Origin: Lachnospiraceae bacterium UBA4711
GTDB taxonomy: Bacteria; Bacillota; Clostridia; Lachnospirales; Lachnospiraceae
Length of the DNA stretch: 5,465 nt
Direction: 5' to 3'
Assembly (NCBI GenBank): GCA_002404515.1
Contig: DHJV01000096.1
Location: 51,147-56,611 of the forward strand
Part shown: positions 1-5,412 of the stretch, piece after piece
Layout: every line of letters begins with the position of its first letter
How positions within the stretch are numbered: position 1 is the first letter of the stretch
The notes under the pieces: model-generated
What the model saw: only the letters and a program-made list of their open reading frames with translations
What the model was told of the DNA's origin: nothing
Database searches by the model: none
Translations under genes and position numbers: made by a program

Positions 1-523
1 GCGCCATGGCGTAGGCATGATTGCCGGAGAAATGTCATTTTTATATGATGGACTTCCAATTGAAGATGTGGACAGGATTCGTCCGCTTGAAGAGTTCAAT
101 TCGAAGCAGGGGGAGGAACTCCCGGATCCTTGTATATGGACACAGCAGGCATCCGTGCAGTCATTGCGCCGGAAGGTTGCCCAGGCAAAAGGACTCAAAT
201 GGCAGGAAGTAAATGGCGAGGATATCTATGAGATGGCAGAGACAGATCCGGAAGTACAGGATATTCTGGAACGGATGTATTATAACATTGCATGGCATTG
301 CTGTAACCTCTATATCACACTTGCACCGGAGATTATTTTGATTGGCGGCGGTATCAGCGCACAGCCAAAGTTTATGGAGGGAATCATCAAATATACGTCG
401 AAGCTTCGCCGCTTGTCTTATATCTACGAACGTATGAAGATTGATCTGTGTAAATTTGGAAATGATTCCAATTTGATCGGAGCGCTGTTTAATTTCCTTC
501 AGAAATATAATCTTGCCAAGTAA
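1..523 (+). CDS. ROK-family protein (sugar kinase or related), C-terminal part, 5' end outside window
   Basis: The reading frame is open from the window edge (first full codon at base 2) to TAA at 521-523, so only the C-terminal ~173 residues are present. The ROK signature PEIILIGGGIS (nt ~326-358) and the late motif GNDSNLIGAL (nt ~458-487) are clear. The early segment IAGEMSF (nt ~20-40) fits the ROK position usually written AGExGH. ROK proteins are sugar kinases, mostly for glucose or aminosugars, or sugar-responsive repressors. The missing N-terminus would decide between them. The usual zinc site appears absent: the His after AGE is Phe here, and no CxCGxxGC cluster lies between that motif and the EIILIGGG strand. 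The ATG at 17 is an internal Met, because homology to the family continues upstream of it. The gene is probably co-transcribed with the Nudix gene 13 nt downstream. The family call is solid; the substrate is unknown. Confidence 0.85.
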   Translation, partial: RHGVGMIAGEMSFLYDGLPIEDVDRIRPLEEFNSKQGEELPDPCIWTQQASVQSLRRKVAQAKGLKWQEVNGEDIYEMAETDPEVQDILERMYYNIAWHCCNLYITLAPEIILIGGGISAQPKFMEGIIKYTSKLRRLSYIYERMKIDLCKFGNDSNLIGALFNFLQKYNLAK

Positions 524-530
524 AAGGAGG
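523..530 (+). promoter_or_regulatory. Ribosome binding site fixing the Nudix start
   Basis: AAAGGAGG begins at the last base of the ROK stop codon and lies 6 nt before ATG 537. A longer in-frame reading from ATG 513 would start inside the ROK gene and has no such site, so 537 is preferred. Confidence 0.85.
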
Positions 531-536
531 ACATAC

Positions 537-1037
537 ATGGAATTATGGGATATCTACGACCGGAACAAGCAGCGTACCGGACGTACAATGAAACGAAATG
601 ACTGGCATATGCAGCCCGGAGATTTTCATCTGACCGTGCTTGGTGTAATCCGTCATACAAATGGAAAGTATCTGATTACAAAGCGTGTAATGACAAAGGC
701 ATGGGCACCGGGAAGCTGGGAAGTATCCGGCGGTGCGGCACAGGCAGGCGAGGATTCGTTGGATGCAGTGAAGCGTGAGATCAAAGAAGAAACCGGACTG
801 GATGTATCTTCCTTTGAGGGGGGATTTGTCTTTTCTTATACACGCGAGAATCCGGAGGAAGGGGACAACTATTTTGTGGACATCTACCGGTTTACCGGAG
901 ATTTCACCGAGGCAGACCTGCACCTGCAGGAGGCGGAAACCGACGGATATATGTTAGCAACCGCGGAAGAAATCAAGGCGCTTGGCGCACAGGGTAAGTT
1001 CCTGCACTATGACAGTATCAAACAGGTATTTTCATAA
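537..1037 (+). CDS. Nudix hydrolase
   Basis: This is a 166-residue cytoplasmic protein. It carries a perfect Nudix box (G-x5-E-x7-R-E-U-x-E-E-x-G-U) at residues 66-88: G66, E72, R80 E81, E84 E85, G87 L88. The glutamates of the REUxEE core bind the Mg2+ used to hydrolyse a nucleoside diphosphate linked to another moiety. Residues 1-20 (ELWDIYDRNKQRTGRT) resemble the start of the isopentenyl-diphosphate isomerase-like Nudix branch, where an opening strand precedes the fold. Family membership does not fix the substrate: nucleotide sugars, oxidised nucleotides or prenyl diphosphates are all possible. The start is chosen from the ideal ribosome binding site at 523-530. The gene follows the ROK gene by 13 nt, so the two are probably one transcript, and a terminator lies shortly after it. 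Confidence 0.93.
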   Translation: MELWDIYDRNKQRTGRTMKRNDWHMQPGDFHLTVLGVIRHTNGKYLITKRVMTKAWAPGSWEVSGGAAQAGEDSLDAVKREIKEETGLDVSSFEGGFVFSYTRENPEEGDNYFVDIYRFTGDFTEADLHLQEAETDGYMLATAEEIKALGAQGKFLHYDSIKQVFS

Positions 1038-1068
1038 AATTTACAAAAAAAACAAAAATTCTACATTT
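1038..1068 (+). other. A-tract-rich DNA upstream of the repeat array
   Basis: This short AT-rich stretch after the Nudix stop contains an A8 run (1045-1052) and an A5 run (1054-1058). It lies just upstream of the 11-bp repeats. It could act as bent DNA or as an UP-like element for the predicted promoter at 1096-1101. That role is inferred from position and composition only. Confidence 0.35.
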
Positions 1069-1101
1069 TGATGCGAAAATGATGCAACAATGATGTAAAA
1101 T
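1069..1101 (+). repeat. Three tandem 11-bp direct repeats, predicted response-regulator operator
   Basis: Three consecutive units in exact 11-bp phase are present: TGATGCG+AAAA (1069-1079), TGATGCA+ACAA (1080-1090) and TGATGTA+AAAT (1091-1101). Each has a 7-bp core beginning TGATG and a 4-bp AT-rich spacer. PhoB/OmpR-family regulators bind head-to-tail to direct repeats spaced by about one helical turn; the Pho box is likewise 7 bp plus a 4-bp AT-rich spacer. The next gene downstream encodes a regulator of exactly this family, so autoregulation is likely. A related array in the same phase lies upstream of the peptidase gene (4201-4244). The repeats are seen directly; the binding protein is inferred. 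Confidence 0.7.
1096..1101 (+). promoter_or_regulatory. Predicted -10 box of the two-component operon promoter
   Basis: TAAAAT matches the sigma-A -10 consensus at 5 of 6 positions. It begins 9 nt after the second TGATGCA repeat and overlaps the third. No -35 box is found at normal spacing; the nearest candidate, TTGATG at 1068-1073, is 22 nt away. Lack of a -35 with activator repeats in its place is typical of promoters that need a PhoB-type activator. Transcription would start near 1107-1109. Confidence 0.45.
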
Positions 1102-1138
1102 AACAGAGAGAGGTCAGAGATGGCTCCTCTCTGTTTTT
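1102..1138 (+). terminator. Rho-independent terminator after the Nudix gene
   Basis: AACAGAGAG (1102-1110) pairs perfectly with CTCTCTGTT (1127-1135), and the downstream arm runs into a T-tract at 1134-1138. An alternative slipped stem pairs AGAGAGG (1107-1113) with CCTCTCT (1126-1132). It should end transcripts arriving from ROK-Nudix. Its upstream arm coincides with the predicted start point of the next operon, so the full hairpin would form only on read-through RNA. Confidence 0.75.
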
Positions 1139-1203
1139 GTATGCCCGCTATGGGCGGGATTGCAGAAAACAGCCGTCATCAAAAATAGCAAGGAGACAGG
1201 TTT
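1139..1203 (+). other. Leader of the response-regulator gene with a small GC-rich hairpin
   Basis: After the terminator, CCCGC (1144-1148) can pair with GCGGG (1154-1158) around a 5-nt loop. No T-tract follows, so this is not a terminator. AAGGAG at 1190-1195 lies 8 nt before ATG 1204 and is the ribosome binding site. I see no convincing second promoter here and no recognisable riboswitch. Confidence 0.45.
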
Positions 1204-1857
1204 ATGAATCGAATTTTAGTTGTGGAAGATGATACATCCATCTCCAATGTCATAGAGATTAGTTTACGGAATGCAGGATATCTGTGTGATTGTGTCTACG
1301 ATGGCACGTCGGTTGCCGGACAGCTTGAGCAGGAGGCGTATGATCTGGCACTGGTTGATATTATGCTGCCGGGACCGGATGGGTTTTCACTGATGGAATA
1401 TTTTAATTATTATCATGTCCCTGTGATTTTCCTCACTGCAATGGGAGATGTGCAGGATAAAGTCAAAGGATTAAAGCTTGGTGCAGAAGATTATATGGTA
1501 AAGCCGTTCGAGATTATCGAACTGCTCGCCAGAGTGGAACGTGTGCTTCGCCGGTACAATAAAGTATCGCAGACGCTTACCGCCTATGATATAGAGGTGG
1601 ATACACAGTCCTTTCAGGTAAAGAAAGCGGGCGAGGAGATTCACCTGACGAAGAAGGAGTATGAGATTTTAGTGATGTTTATGCGTAACCCGAATGTTGC
1701 ATTGTTCCGGGAGCGGATCTTCGAGAGTGTATGGCATGAACCATATTACGGGGACAGCCGTACCGTGGATCTGCATGTACAGCGCCTGCGTAAGAAACTT
1801 GGCCTGGAGGATAAGATTGTACCGGTGTATAAGGTAGGATACCGGCTGGAGGTATAA
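1204..1857 (+). CDS. Response regulator, OmpR/PhoB family (receiver + winged-helix DNA-binding domain)
   Basis: This is a 217-residue cytoplasmic transcription factor of normal family length. The receiver domain covers residues ~1-118: acidic pocket E8/D9, phospho-acceptor D52 in VDIMLPGPDG, conserved T78 and K100 (VKPF). A linker leads to a Trans_Reg_C winged helix at ~125-216. Its recognition-helix region is DSRTVDLHVQRLRKKLG (184-200), and it ends in the usual YKVGYRLEV wing. All phosphorylation residues are present, so it should be activated by the kinase 2 nt downstream. Proteins of this type dimerise on head-to-tail direct repeats, and such repeats lie upstream of this gene (1069-1101) and upstream of the peptidase gene (4201-4244), which makes both likely targets. 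The start is supported by AAGGAG 8 nt upstream. The specific orthologue is not identified. Confidence 0.95.
   Translation: MNRILVVEDDTSISNVIEISLRNAGYLCDCVYDGTSVAGQLEQEAYDLALVDIMLPGPDGFSLMEYFNYYHVPVIFLTAMGDVQDKVKGLKLGAEDYMVKPFEIIELLARVERVLRRYNKVSQTLTAYDIEVDTQSFQVKKAGEEIHLTKKEYEILVMFMRNPNVALFRERIFESVWHEPYYGDSRTVDLHVQRLRKKLGLEDKIVPVYKVGYRLEV
1848..1852 (+). promoter_or_regulatory. Ribosome binding site supporting a TTG start for the kinase
   Basis: GGAGG lies inside the last codons of the response-regulator gene, 7 nt before TTG 1860. The reading from TTG begins MKLFWKLFLSV, a normal short basic start before the first membrane helix. The next in-frame ATGs lie in the codons for residues 15-16 and would remove half of that helix. 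Confidence 0.8.
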
Positions 1858-1859
1858 AC

Positions 1860-3338
1860 TTGAAATTATTTTGGAAACTATTTTTATCTGTTTGTACCTG
1901 TATGATGCTGGCATTTTCAGCATGTGGAACATTTTTGATCCATTCCGGCTTCCAAAGTGCAAGAGAAAAGGACATCCAGAACGGATATAATAATGTAAGC
2001 GTTGTCTGTATCAATCTCGTGCAGAATGTAAAACGGACGATTAATCTTGTATACCGGGACACCGGATACGAGAAACAGAAAAATGTTGTCGTGCGGCAGG
2101 CAGCACAGTCGGTTTCTATCCGGAATTCTGGCGAGGAGGTGCAGTTTGCAATTTGGTCAGATGAAAAGACAAGGATTTACAGCACAAGCGGTTTCAAAGA
2201 GTCAGGTGTGTCAATCTGCCGGGATGATCTGGAAGAGGGGCAGGAAGGTTATAAGATTGTAAAACAGAATGGCAGATATATACTCTACACGGGAACAAGT
2301 TTCCGGGTGCTGGAACGTGTCTATTATGTGGAGACATTTTCCGACATCACACGGGATTATGAAAACCGGAACACACAGCTTCGGATGTTCCGGGTGATTA
2401 TGATTATTGTCATGATTGTCTGCCTCATGCTGATGGCAATCTTAAACAATATGATCGTGGTGCCAATCCGGCGGTTGTCGAAAGCAACGAAGCTGGTAGC
2501 CGGAGGACGGGCAGGAATCCGGATAAAAAAAAGAAGCAAGGACGAGATTGGTGTATTGGCGGAGGACTTTAACCAGATGTCCACCAGCCTGAATCGGACC
2601 ATGAAGGAACTCGAAGAAAAAACAAAAAGTCAGGAGATGTTTACAAACAACTTTGCACATGAGTTAAAGACTCCGCTTACGTCGATGATCGGTTATGCAG
2701 ATTTGATTCGTTCCAATCAGCTTTCCGAGGAGGATGTGGTTACTTATGCCAATCAGATTGTCGTGGAGGGCAGACGCCTTGAGAAAATGTCAATGAAGCT
2801 GATGAATCTGATCGTGCTTAAAAAGCAGGATTTCCTGCTCTATGATATGGATATCGTGAATTTTGCGGATGCGGTATATGAGACATTACTTCCGGTTGCT
2901 GACAAATATGAGATCGATCTGACGGTCAATGTGCAGCCTGCGATGGTCAGGATTGAACCGGATCTGATGAAGACGGTATTGATCAATTTATTTGATAACG
3001 CCAGAAAATCGATGGATGGAAAAGGAAAGATCTCATTGTTTGGCGTGTGGGTATCCGACGAATACCGGATGGGGATCAAGGATAATGGATGCGGGATTGA
3101 TGAGGAAAATCTGGGGCGTCTGACAGAAGCCTTTTATATGGTTGATAAATCACGCTCCCGTGCGAATGGTGGCGCAGGACTGGGGCTTGCGATATGCAGT
3201 GAGATTGTCAAGCTGCATCAGGCAAAGCTGCAGATTATGAGCAAAAAAGGGGTTGGAACACAGGTGAGTGTCTGCTTCCCGAAGGAAGTTTGCAGACATG
3301 AAAGCATGGAAAAGAAGGAAACGGAGGAAGAAGTATGA
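1860..3338 (+). CDS. Membrane sensor histidine kinase (HAMP + HisKA + HATPase)
   Basis: This 492-residue kinase starts with TTG, 2 nt after the response-regulator stop. The order of parts is: membrane helix 1 (~7-28); an extracytoplasmic sensor region (~29-176) with no domain I recognise; membrane helix 2 (~177-200); HAMP linker (~200-252, with VPIRRLSKAT and DEIGVLAEDFNQM); HisKA with phospho-acceptor H267 in FAHELKTPLT; and HATPase with N-box LINLFDNA (N376, N380), G1 box DNGCGI (408-413) and G2 box GGAGLGLAI (437-445). All catalytic motifs are intact. It should autophosphorylate and pass phosphate to D52 of the adjacent regulator. The last ~18 residues (KEVCRHESMEKKETEEEV) form a charged tail beyond the usual end of the fold, partly because the gene runs into the next ribosome binding site. 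The stop overlaps the next ATG (ATGA), suggesting translational coupling. The signal sensed is unknown. Confidence 0.95.
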   Translation: MKLFWKLFLSVCTCMMLAFSACGTFLIHSGFQSAREKDIQNGYNNVSVVCINLVQNVKRTINLVYRDTGYEKQKNVVVRQAAQSVSIRNSGEEVQFAIWSDEKTRIYSTSGFKESGVSICRDDLEEGQEGYKIVKQNGRYILYTGTSFRVLERVYYVETFSDITRDYENRNTQLRMFRVIMIIVMIVCLMLMAILNNMIVVPIRRLSKATKLVAGGRAGIRIKKRSKDEIGVLAEDFNQMSTSLNRTMKELEEKTKSQEMFTNNFAHELKTPLTSMIGYADLIRSNQLSEEDVVTYANQIVVEGRRLEKMSMKLMNLIVLKKQDFLLYDMDIVNFADAVYETLLPVADKYEIDLTVNVQPAMVRIEPDLMKTVLINLFDNARKSMDGKGKISLFGVWVSDEYRMGIKDNGCGIDEENLGRLTEAFYMVDKSRSRANGGAGLGLAICSEIVKLHQAKLQIMSKKGVGTQVSVCFPKEVCRHESMEKKETEEEV

Positions 3339-4195
3339 GGAAACGTGCGAAAACAAAGAAAAACGAAGAAAAAATACAGAAAAACGATCATTTCCTGAAA
3401 AGTGTCCTTCGAAACTGCCTGTGCGTGCTGGCAGGAGCGGCTATTTTAACAGTCGGGATTATGGCACCAAAGACTATTTTTGCAATGATGGATAAAAATG
3501 AAGTCGATCACATCTATGTGCAACAGGCAGATACGGCATATCTGAATACTACGGCACAGATGACAATGGAAGAAAAATTGAATCTGCTTGACTGGAAATC
3601 AAAGGGCATACATGTTTCAAGTTCTTATCCGGTAGAGGATGCGGATCTGTATGACGATTATGATATTCAATTGAAGGTGGCAGAGCAGGTAGAAAAGATG
3701 CAGGCAGTACATTTGCTCCCAAAACTTGATTTTAATATCCGGGATGCATATGCGGACACGGGGTATGAGACTCTGGTAAATCTGGAGAACATGAATCAGT
3801 ACGAGATGCTCGTATACATGGTGTTCCAGGAATCCGATGATTACATGTATTTATCTGTGGATATGGAAACCGGAAAGATTTTGGGGTATACTGTATATGC
3901 ATATATGACAGAAGCTGAATGGCAGGCGCTTCTGAAAGCGGATGTGGTAAAATATATGTCGGAGGAGATGGGCATTTCGGAAGAGGTTATTATTAAGAAG
4001 TATAACTATGGTGTCTATAATGAAAGCTATGGAGAAGCCTATAACATGAATGAAAATGGGGAACTGGCTGCAGGAGAAAATATGGAGATCCCAGATCACA
4101 CAGAAAATGAAAAGCAATTTGTACAGATCGGCATGTGGGTGGATCAAGATGTATCCCCCATAGGGAATGTCTATGATGAAAGTATGACGCAATGA
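3335..4195 (+). CDS. Unrecognised membrane-anchored acidic protein downstream of the kinase
   Basis: This is a 286-residue protein of no family I recognise with confidence. It has a strongly basic N-terminus (residues 1-22, rich in K/R), one hydrophobic segment (~24-50), then an acidic soluble region (~52-286) expected outside the cell. No clear signal peptidase or lipobox site is seen, so an uncleaved anchor is most likely. The segment YLSVDMETGKILGYTVYA (~172-189) resembles the strand-turn-strand of PepSY-like domains, but this is too weak to name the protein. Many Tyr, Glu and Asp residues and no conserved Cys in the outer region argue against a thiol enzyme. Its ATG overlaps the kinase stop (ATGA) and has GGAGG 7 nt upstream (3323-3327), so production is coupled to the kinase. 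Its position and topology suggest an accessory or sensory partner of the kinase, comparable in layout to YycH/YycI after WalK; this is inference. TGA is followed directly by an in-frame TAA. Confidence 0.85.
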   Translation: MRKRAKTKKNEEKIQKNDHFLKSVLRNCLCVLAGAAILTVGIMAPKTIFAMMDKNEVDHIYVQQADTAYLNTTAQMTMEEKLNLLDWKSKGIHVSSSYPVEDADLYDDYDIQLKVAEQVEKMQAVHLLPKLDFNIRDAYADTGYETLVNLENMNQYEMLVYMVFQESDDYMYLSVDMETGKILGYTVYAYMTEAEWQALLKADVVKYMSEEMGISEEVIIKKYNYGVYNESYGEAYNMNENGELAAGENMEIPDHTENEKQFVQIGMWVDQDVSPIGNVYDESMTQ

Positions 4196-4200
4196 TAAAC

Positions 4201-4244
4201 ATATGCAACTTGGATGGGAAAATGATACATATATGATGCACAAT
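4201..4244 (+). repeat. Second 11-bp repeat array, predicted operator of the peptidase gene
   Basis: In the gap before the peptidase gene, four units lie in 11-bp phase: ATATGCA+ACTT (4201-4211), GGATGGG+AAAA (4212-4222), TGATACA+TATA (4223-4233) and TGATGCA+CAAT (4234-4244). The last two are the best. TGATGCA is identical to the middle core at 1080-1086, and GGATGGGAAAA matches the unit at 1069-1079 in 9 of 11 bases. Each outer unit is weaker alone, but the shared period and spacer pattern support one common binding protein, most simply the response regulator encoded at 1204-1857. Confidence 0.6.
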
Positions 4245-4249
4245 CCGTG

Positions 4250-4255
4250 TAGACT
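4250..4255 (+). promoter_or_regulatory. Predicted -10 box of the peptidase promoter
   Basis: TAGACT matches the sigma-A -10 consensus at 4 of 6 positions. It begins 9 nt after the TGATGCA repeat at 4234-4240, the same spacing as TAAAAT after the repeat at 1080-1086. A competing reading is TTGGAT (4210-4215), 16 nt, TATGAT (4232-4237); in that case the repeats would cover the promoter and act as a repressor site. Either way a separate promoter for the peptidase is plausible. Confidence 0.35.
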
Positions 4256-4268
4256 ATGGAAGGTTTAT

Positions 4269-4276
4269 AAAAGGAG
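4269..4276 (+). promoter_or_regulatory. Ribosome binding site deciding the peptidase start
   Basis: AAAAGGAG lies 5 nt before ATG 4282 and 11 nt before ATG 4288. The in-frame GTG at 4276 shares its first base with this site and cannot be the start. ATG 4282 is therefore chosen. Confidence 0.8.
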
Positions 4277-4281
4277 TGTGC

Positions 4282-5412
4282 ATGAAAATGGAGTACAAAA
4301 GACACAGACGGAATGAAACAAGCGGGAATGTGGGTATAATTCCCGAAGATTCAGAAGTCATCAGGAGGCGGACGATGTTGCAGGAACAGCAACGCGAAGA
4401 ACTGCGTAGAAAAAAAATAAAGAAACGAAAGGAAGAACTGCACCGGCGCAGAAGAAAAAAACAACGGGCAAAGGAATTATTCTGCCTGTGTATCTGTGCT
4501 GCCATGCTGGTGTTGATTGCTGCTTTGGTGCGAAGAGGAATTTCCTCCCCCAAGCAGGGTGTATTAGATGCGGCGGCAGCCAGTGAGGAAGCAATCACAG
4601 AACAGCCGGTAGAGGCTACAGAGCCGAAGGTGCAGGCAACAGGTGAGGTCACACAGGCACAGAGTCAGGCATTGCCGGATTATTATGAGAAGAAGTATAT
4701 GACAGGATCACCGGCACATTATTCGACAGAGGAGATTCAGACAAGATTGAAGAATCTGGCAGACCGGTATCCGGAGTTTCAGACGATCTACGATCACATG
4801 GATCAATATCCGGAGGCGCTTTTGAATAATCTGTGCTGCAACCCGAATATGCTGGATTTTGCACTTGGTTATCCGGAGAGCTATGACACGACCTCCGGTA
4901 CGCTGGAAACATCTGAATTAGAGGGAATTCCCCTGTTTATCCAATGGGATAAGCGCTGGGGGTATGATGCCTACGGAAATGATGTCATCGGATTGTCCGG
5001 CTGTGGACCAACCTGCCTTTCGATGATTGTCATCGGGCTGACGAAAAATCAGCAGGCAACACCGGACAAGCTGGCGGATTATGCAACGGAACATGGATAC
5101 TATGAGCAGAATTCCGGAACGAAGTGGTCATTTATGGATGAGGTGGCCGCAGTGTACGGTGTACAGGGATACTATATTTATCTGAGCAAAGATAACATGC
5201 AGGAGGAGCTTTCACAGGGACATCCGCTTGTATGTGCGATGCGGTCCGGAGACTTTACTTCCCAGGGACATTTTATCGTGATCGCCGGAATGGAAGGAGA
5301 TAAGTTCCGTGTTCATGATCCGAACAGTATAGAGCGAAGCCAGCAGTTGTGGGACTATGATACTTTACAATATCAGATCTCTGCGATATGGGCATTTAAG
5401 GCTGCAGAGTGA
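4282..5412 (+). CDS. Membrane-anchored C39-like (papain-fold) cysteine peptidase
   Basis: This is a 376-residue protein counted from ATG 4282. Residues 1-64 are cytoplasmic and extremely basic, with a probable helical or coiled segment rich in R, K and E (~26-64). One membrane helix follows (~65-83). A low-complexity A/E/T/Q linker (~95-131) then leads to a helical segment containing YPEALLNNLCCNPNMLDFALGYPE (~176-199, shown here only to locate it by its YPEALL and DFALGYPE ends). The C39-like domain (~216-376) carries Q221 (FIQWDKRWG), catalytic C241 (SGCGPTCLSM), H330 (QGHFIVIAG) and D346 (HDPNS). The triad and oxyanion Gln are all present, so it is probably an active peptidase or amidase on the outer face. 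No ABC transporter domain is fused and no double-glycine peptide gene is seen, which argues against a bacteriocin exporter. The substrate is unknown. The gene lies 86 nt after the anchored-protein gene, with its own predicted operator and promoter. Confidence 0.88.
   Translation: MKMEYKRHRRNETSGNVGIIPEDSEVIRRRTMLQEQQREELRRKKIKKRKEELHRRRRKKQRAKELFCLCICAAMLVLIAALVRRGISSPKQGVLDAAAASEEAITEQPVEATEPKVQATGEVTQAQSQALPDYYEKKYMTGSPAHYSTEEIQTRLKNLADRYPEFQTIYDHMDQYPEALLNNLCCNPNMLDFALGYPESYDTTSGTLETSELEGIPLFIQWDKRWGYDAYGNDVIGLSGCGPTCLSMIVIGLTKNQQATPDKLADYATEHGYYEQNSGTKWSFMDEVAAVYGVQGYYIYLSKDNMQEELSQGHPLVCAMRSGDFTSQGHFIVIAGMEGDKFRVHDPNSIERSQQLWDYDTLQYQISAIWAFKAAE

Noticed and set aside
513..536. Longer start for the Nudix gene at ATG 513
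   Set aside because: It lies inside the ROK coding region without a ribosome binding site, while ATG 537 has AAAGGAGG at ideal spacing.
1144..1158. Second terminator in the regulator leader
   Set aside because: The stem is only 5 bp and no T-tract follows it.
1160..1188. Second promoter (TTGCAG, 17 nt, AAATAG) close to the response-regulator gene
   Set aside because: Both boxes match the consensus poorly, and the upstream repeat-linked -10 box is better supported.
1669..2062. Open frames on the opposite strand across the regulator-kinase junction and elsewhere
   Set aside because: They mirror strong + strand genes, lack ribosome binding sites and give low-complexity or Cys/His/Tyr-rich products without recognisable domains.
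2525..2532. A8 run in the kinase HAMP region, and another A8 run in the basic region of the peptidase gene (near 4411-4418), as phase-variation or frameshift sites
   Set aside because: Both frames are intact and Lys/Arg-rich, and such runs are common in A-rich codons. No alternative frame product is evident.
4276..4281. GTG start for the peptidase at 4276
   Set aside because: It overlaps the AAAAGGAG ribosome binding site itself; ATG 4282 is correctly spaced.
4282..5412. Bacteriocin leader peptidase/exporter system
   Set aside because: The peptidase has no ABC transporter or ATPase domain, and no small gene with a double-glycine leader is visible in the window.
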